Below are positions 6,884-6,894 of a DNA stretch of 6,894 nt, in pieces. Made by a program: the position numbers and the translations under genes. Source of the stretch: Bacteroides sp. Lineage in GTDB: Bacteria > Bacteroidota > Bacteroidia > Bacteroidales > Bacteroidaceae. The stretch is taken from contig DXOJ01000451.1 in NCBI GenBank assembly GCA_019412865.1, forward strand, positions 2,532 through 9,425, read 5' to 3'. The notes below the pieces were generated by a model. It ran no database searches and was not told where the DNA came from. It was given only the letters and a program-made list of their open reading frames with translations. Position 1 is the first letter of the stretch; the number at the start of each line of letters is the position of its first letter.

Positions 6884-6894
6884 TTTGATAGAAT

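Overview
The window looks like a chromosomal segment from a gut-type Bacteroides or close relative. The DUF5686 and DUF4251 families are essentially restricted to Bacteroidota. The proteins carry typical Bacteroidota signal peptides ending in A-QQ or A-QS. Several genes are preceded by the Bacteroidetes -7 promoter element TAnnTTTG, and there is little sign of strong Shine-Dalgarno sites. I see no mobile element, phage, CRISPR array, tRNA or rRNA.

Layout from left to right. Positions 1-2436 (minus) hold an outer-membrane-type protein with an N-terminal carboxypeptidase-regulatory-like domain and a DUF5686 body; its C-terminus lies beyond the left edge. A roughly 320 bp non-coding gap follows. 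It contains the promoter of that gene, a short tandem array of about 22 bp palindromic units, and a hairpin that probably terminates the next gene. Positions 2754-3842 (minus) encode a divergent member of the non-hydrolysing UDP-N-acetylglucosamine 2-epimerase family. A roughly 90 bp divergent promoter region separates it from 3935-4558 (plus), a two-repeat UPF0126/TRIC-type membrane channel, which is the only plus-strand gene. This gene converges, with 8 bp between, on a small secreted DUF4251 protein at 4567-5064 (minus). A long bidirectional-looking terminator hairpin separates DUF4251 from a lemA-htpX pair at 5190-6758 (minus), which is headed by a recognisable promoter with a dyad in its spacer. 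The last 50 bases hold a pair of direct repeats and a palindrome.

Most of this is ordinary housekeeping and envelope content with no shared pathway. The functional group I can defend is lemA-htpX, a membrane-anchored coiled-coil protein with a membrane zinc protease, probably acting in envelope quality control. I do not see a convincing undescribed multi-gene system. The points most worth checking are the loss of conserved active-site residues in the epimerase homologue, the palindromic tandem array, the dyad inside the lemA promoter and the repeats at the right edge.
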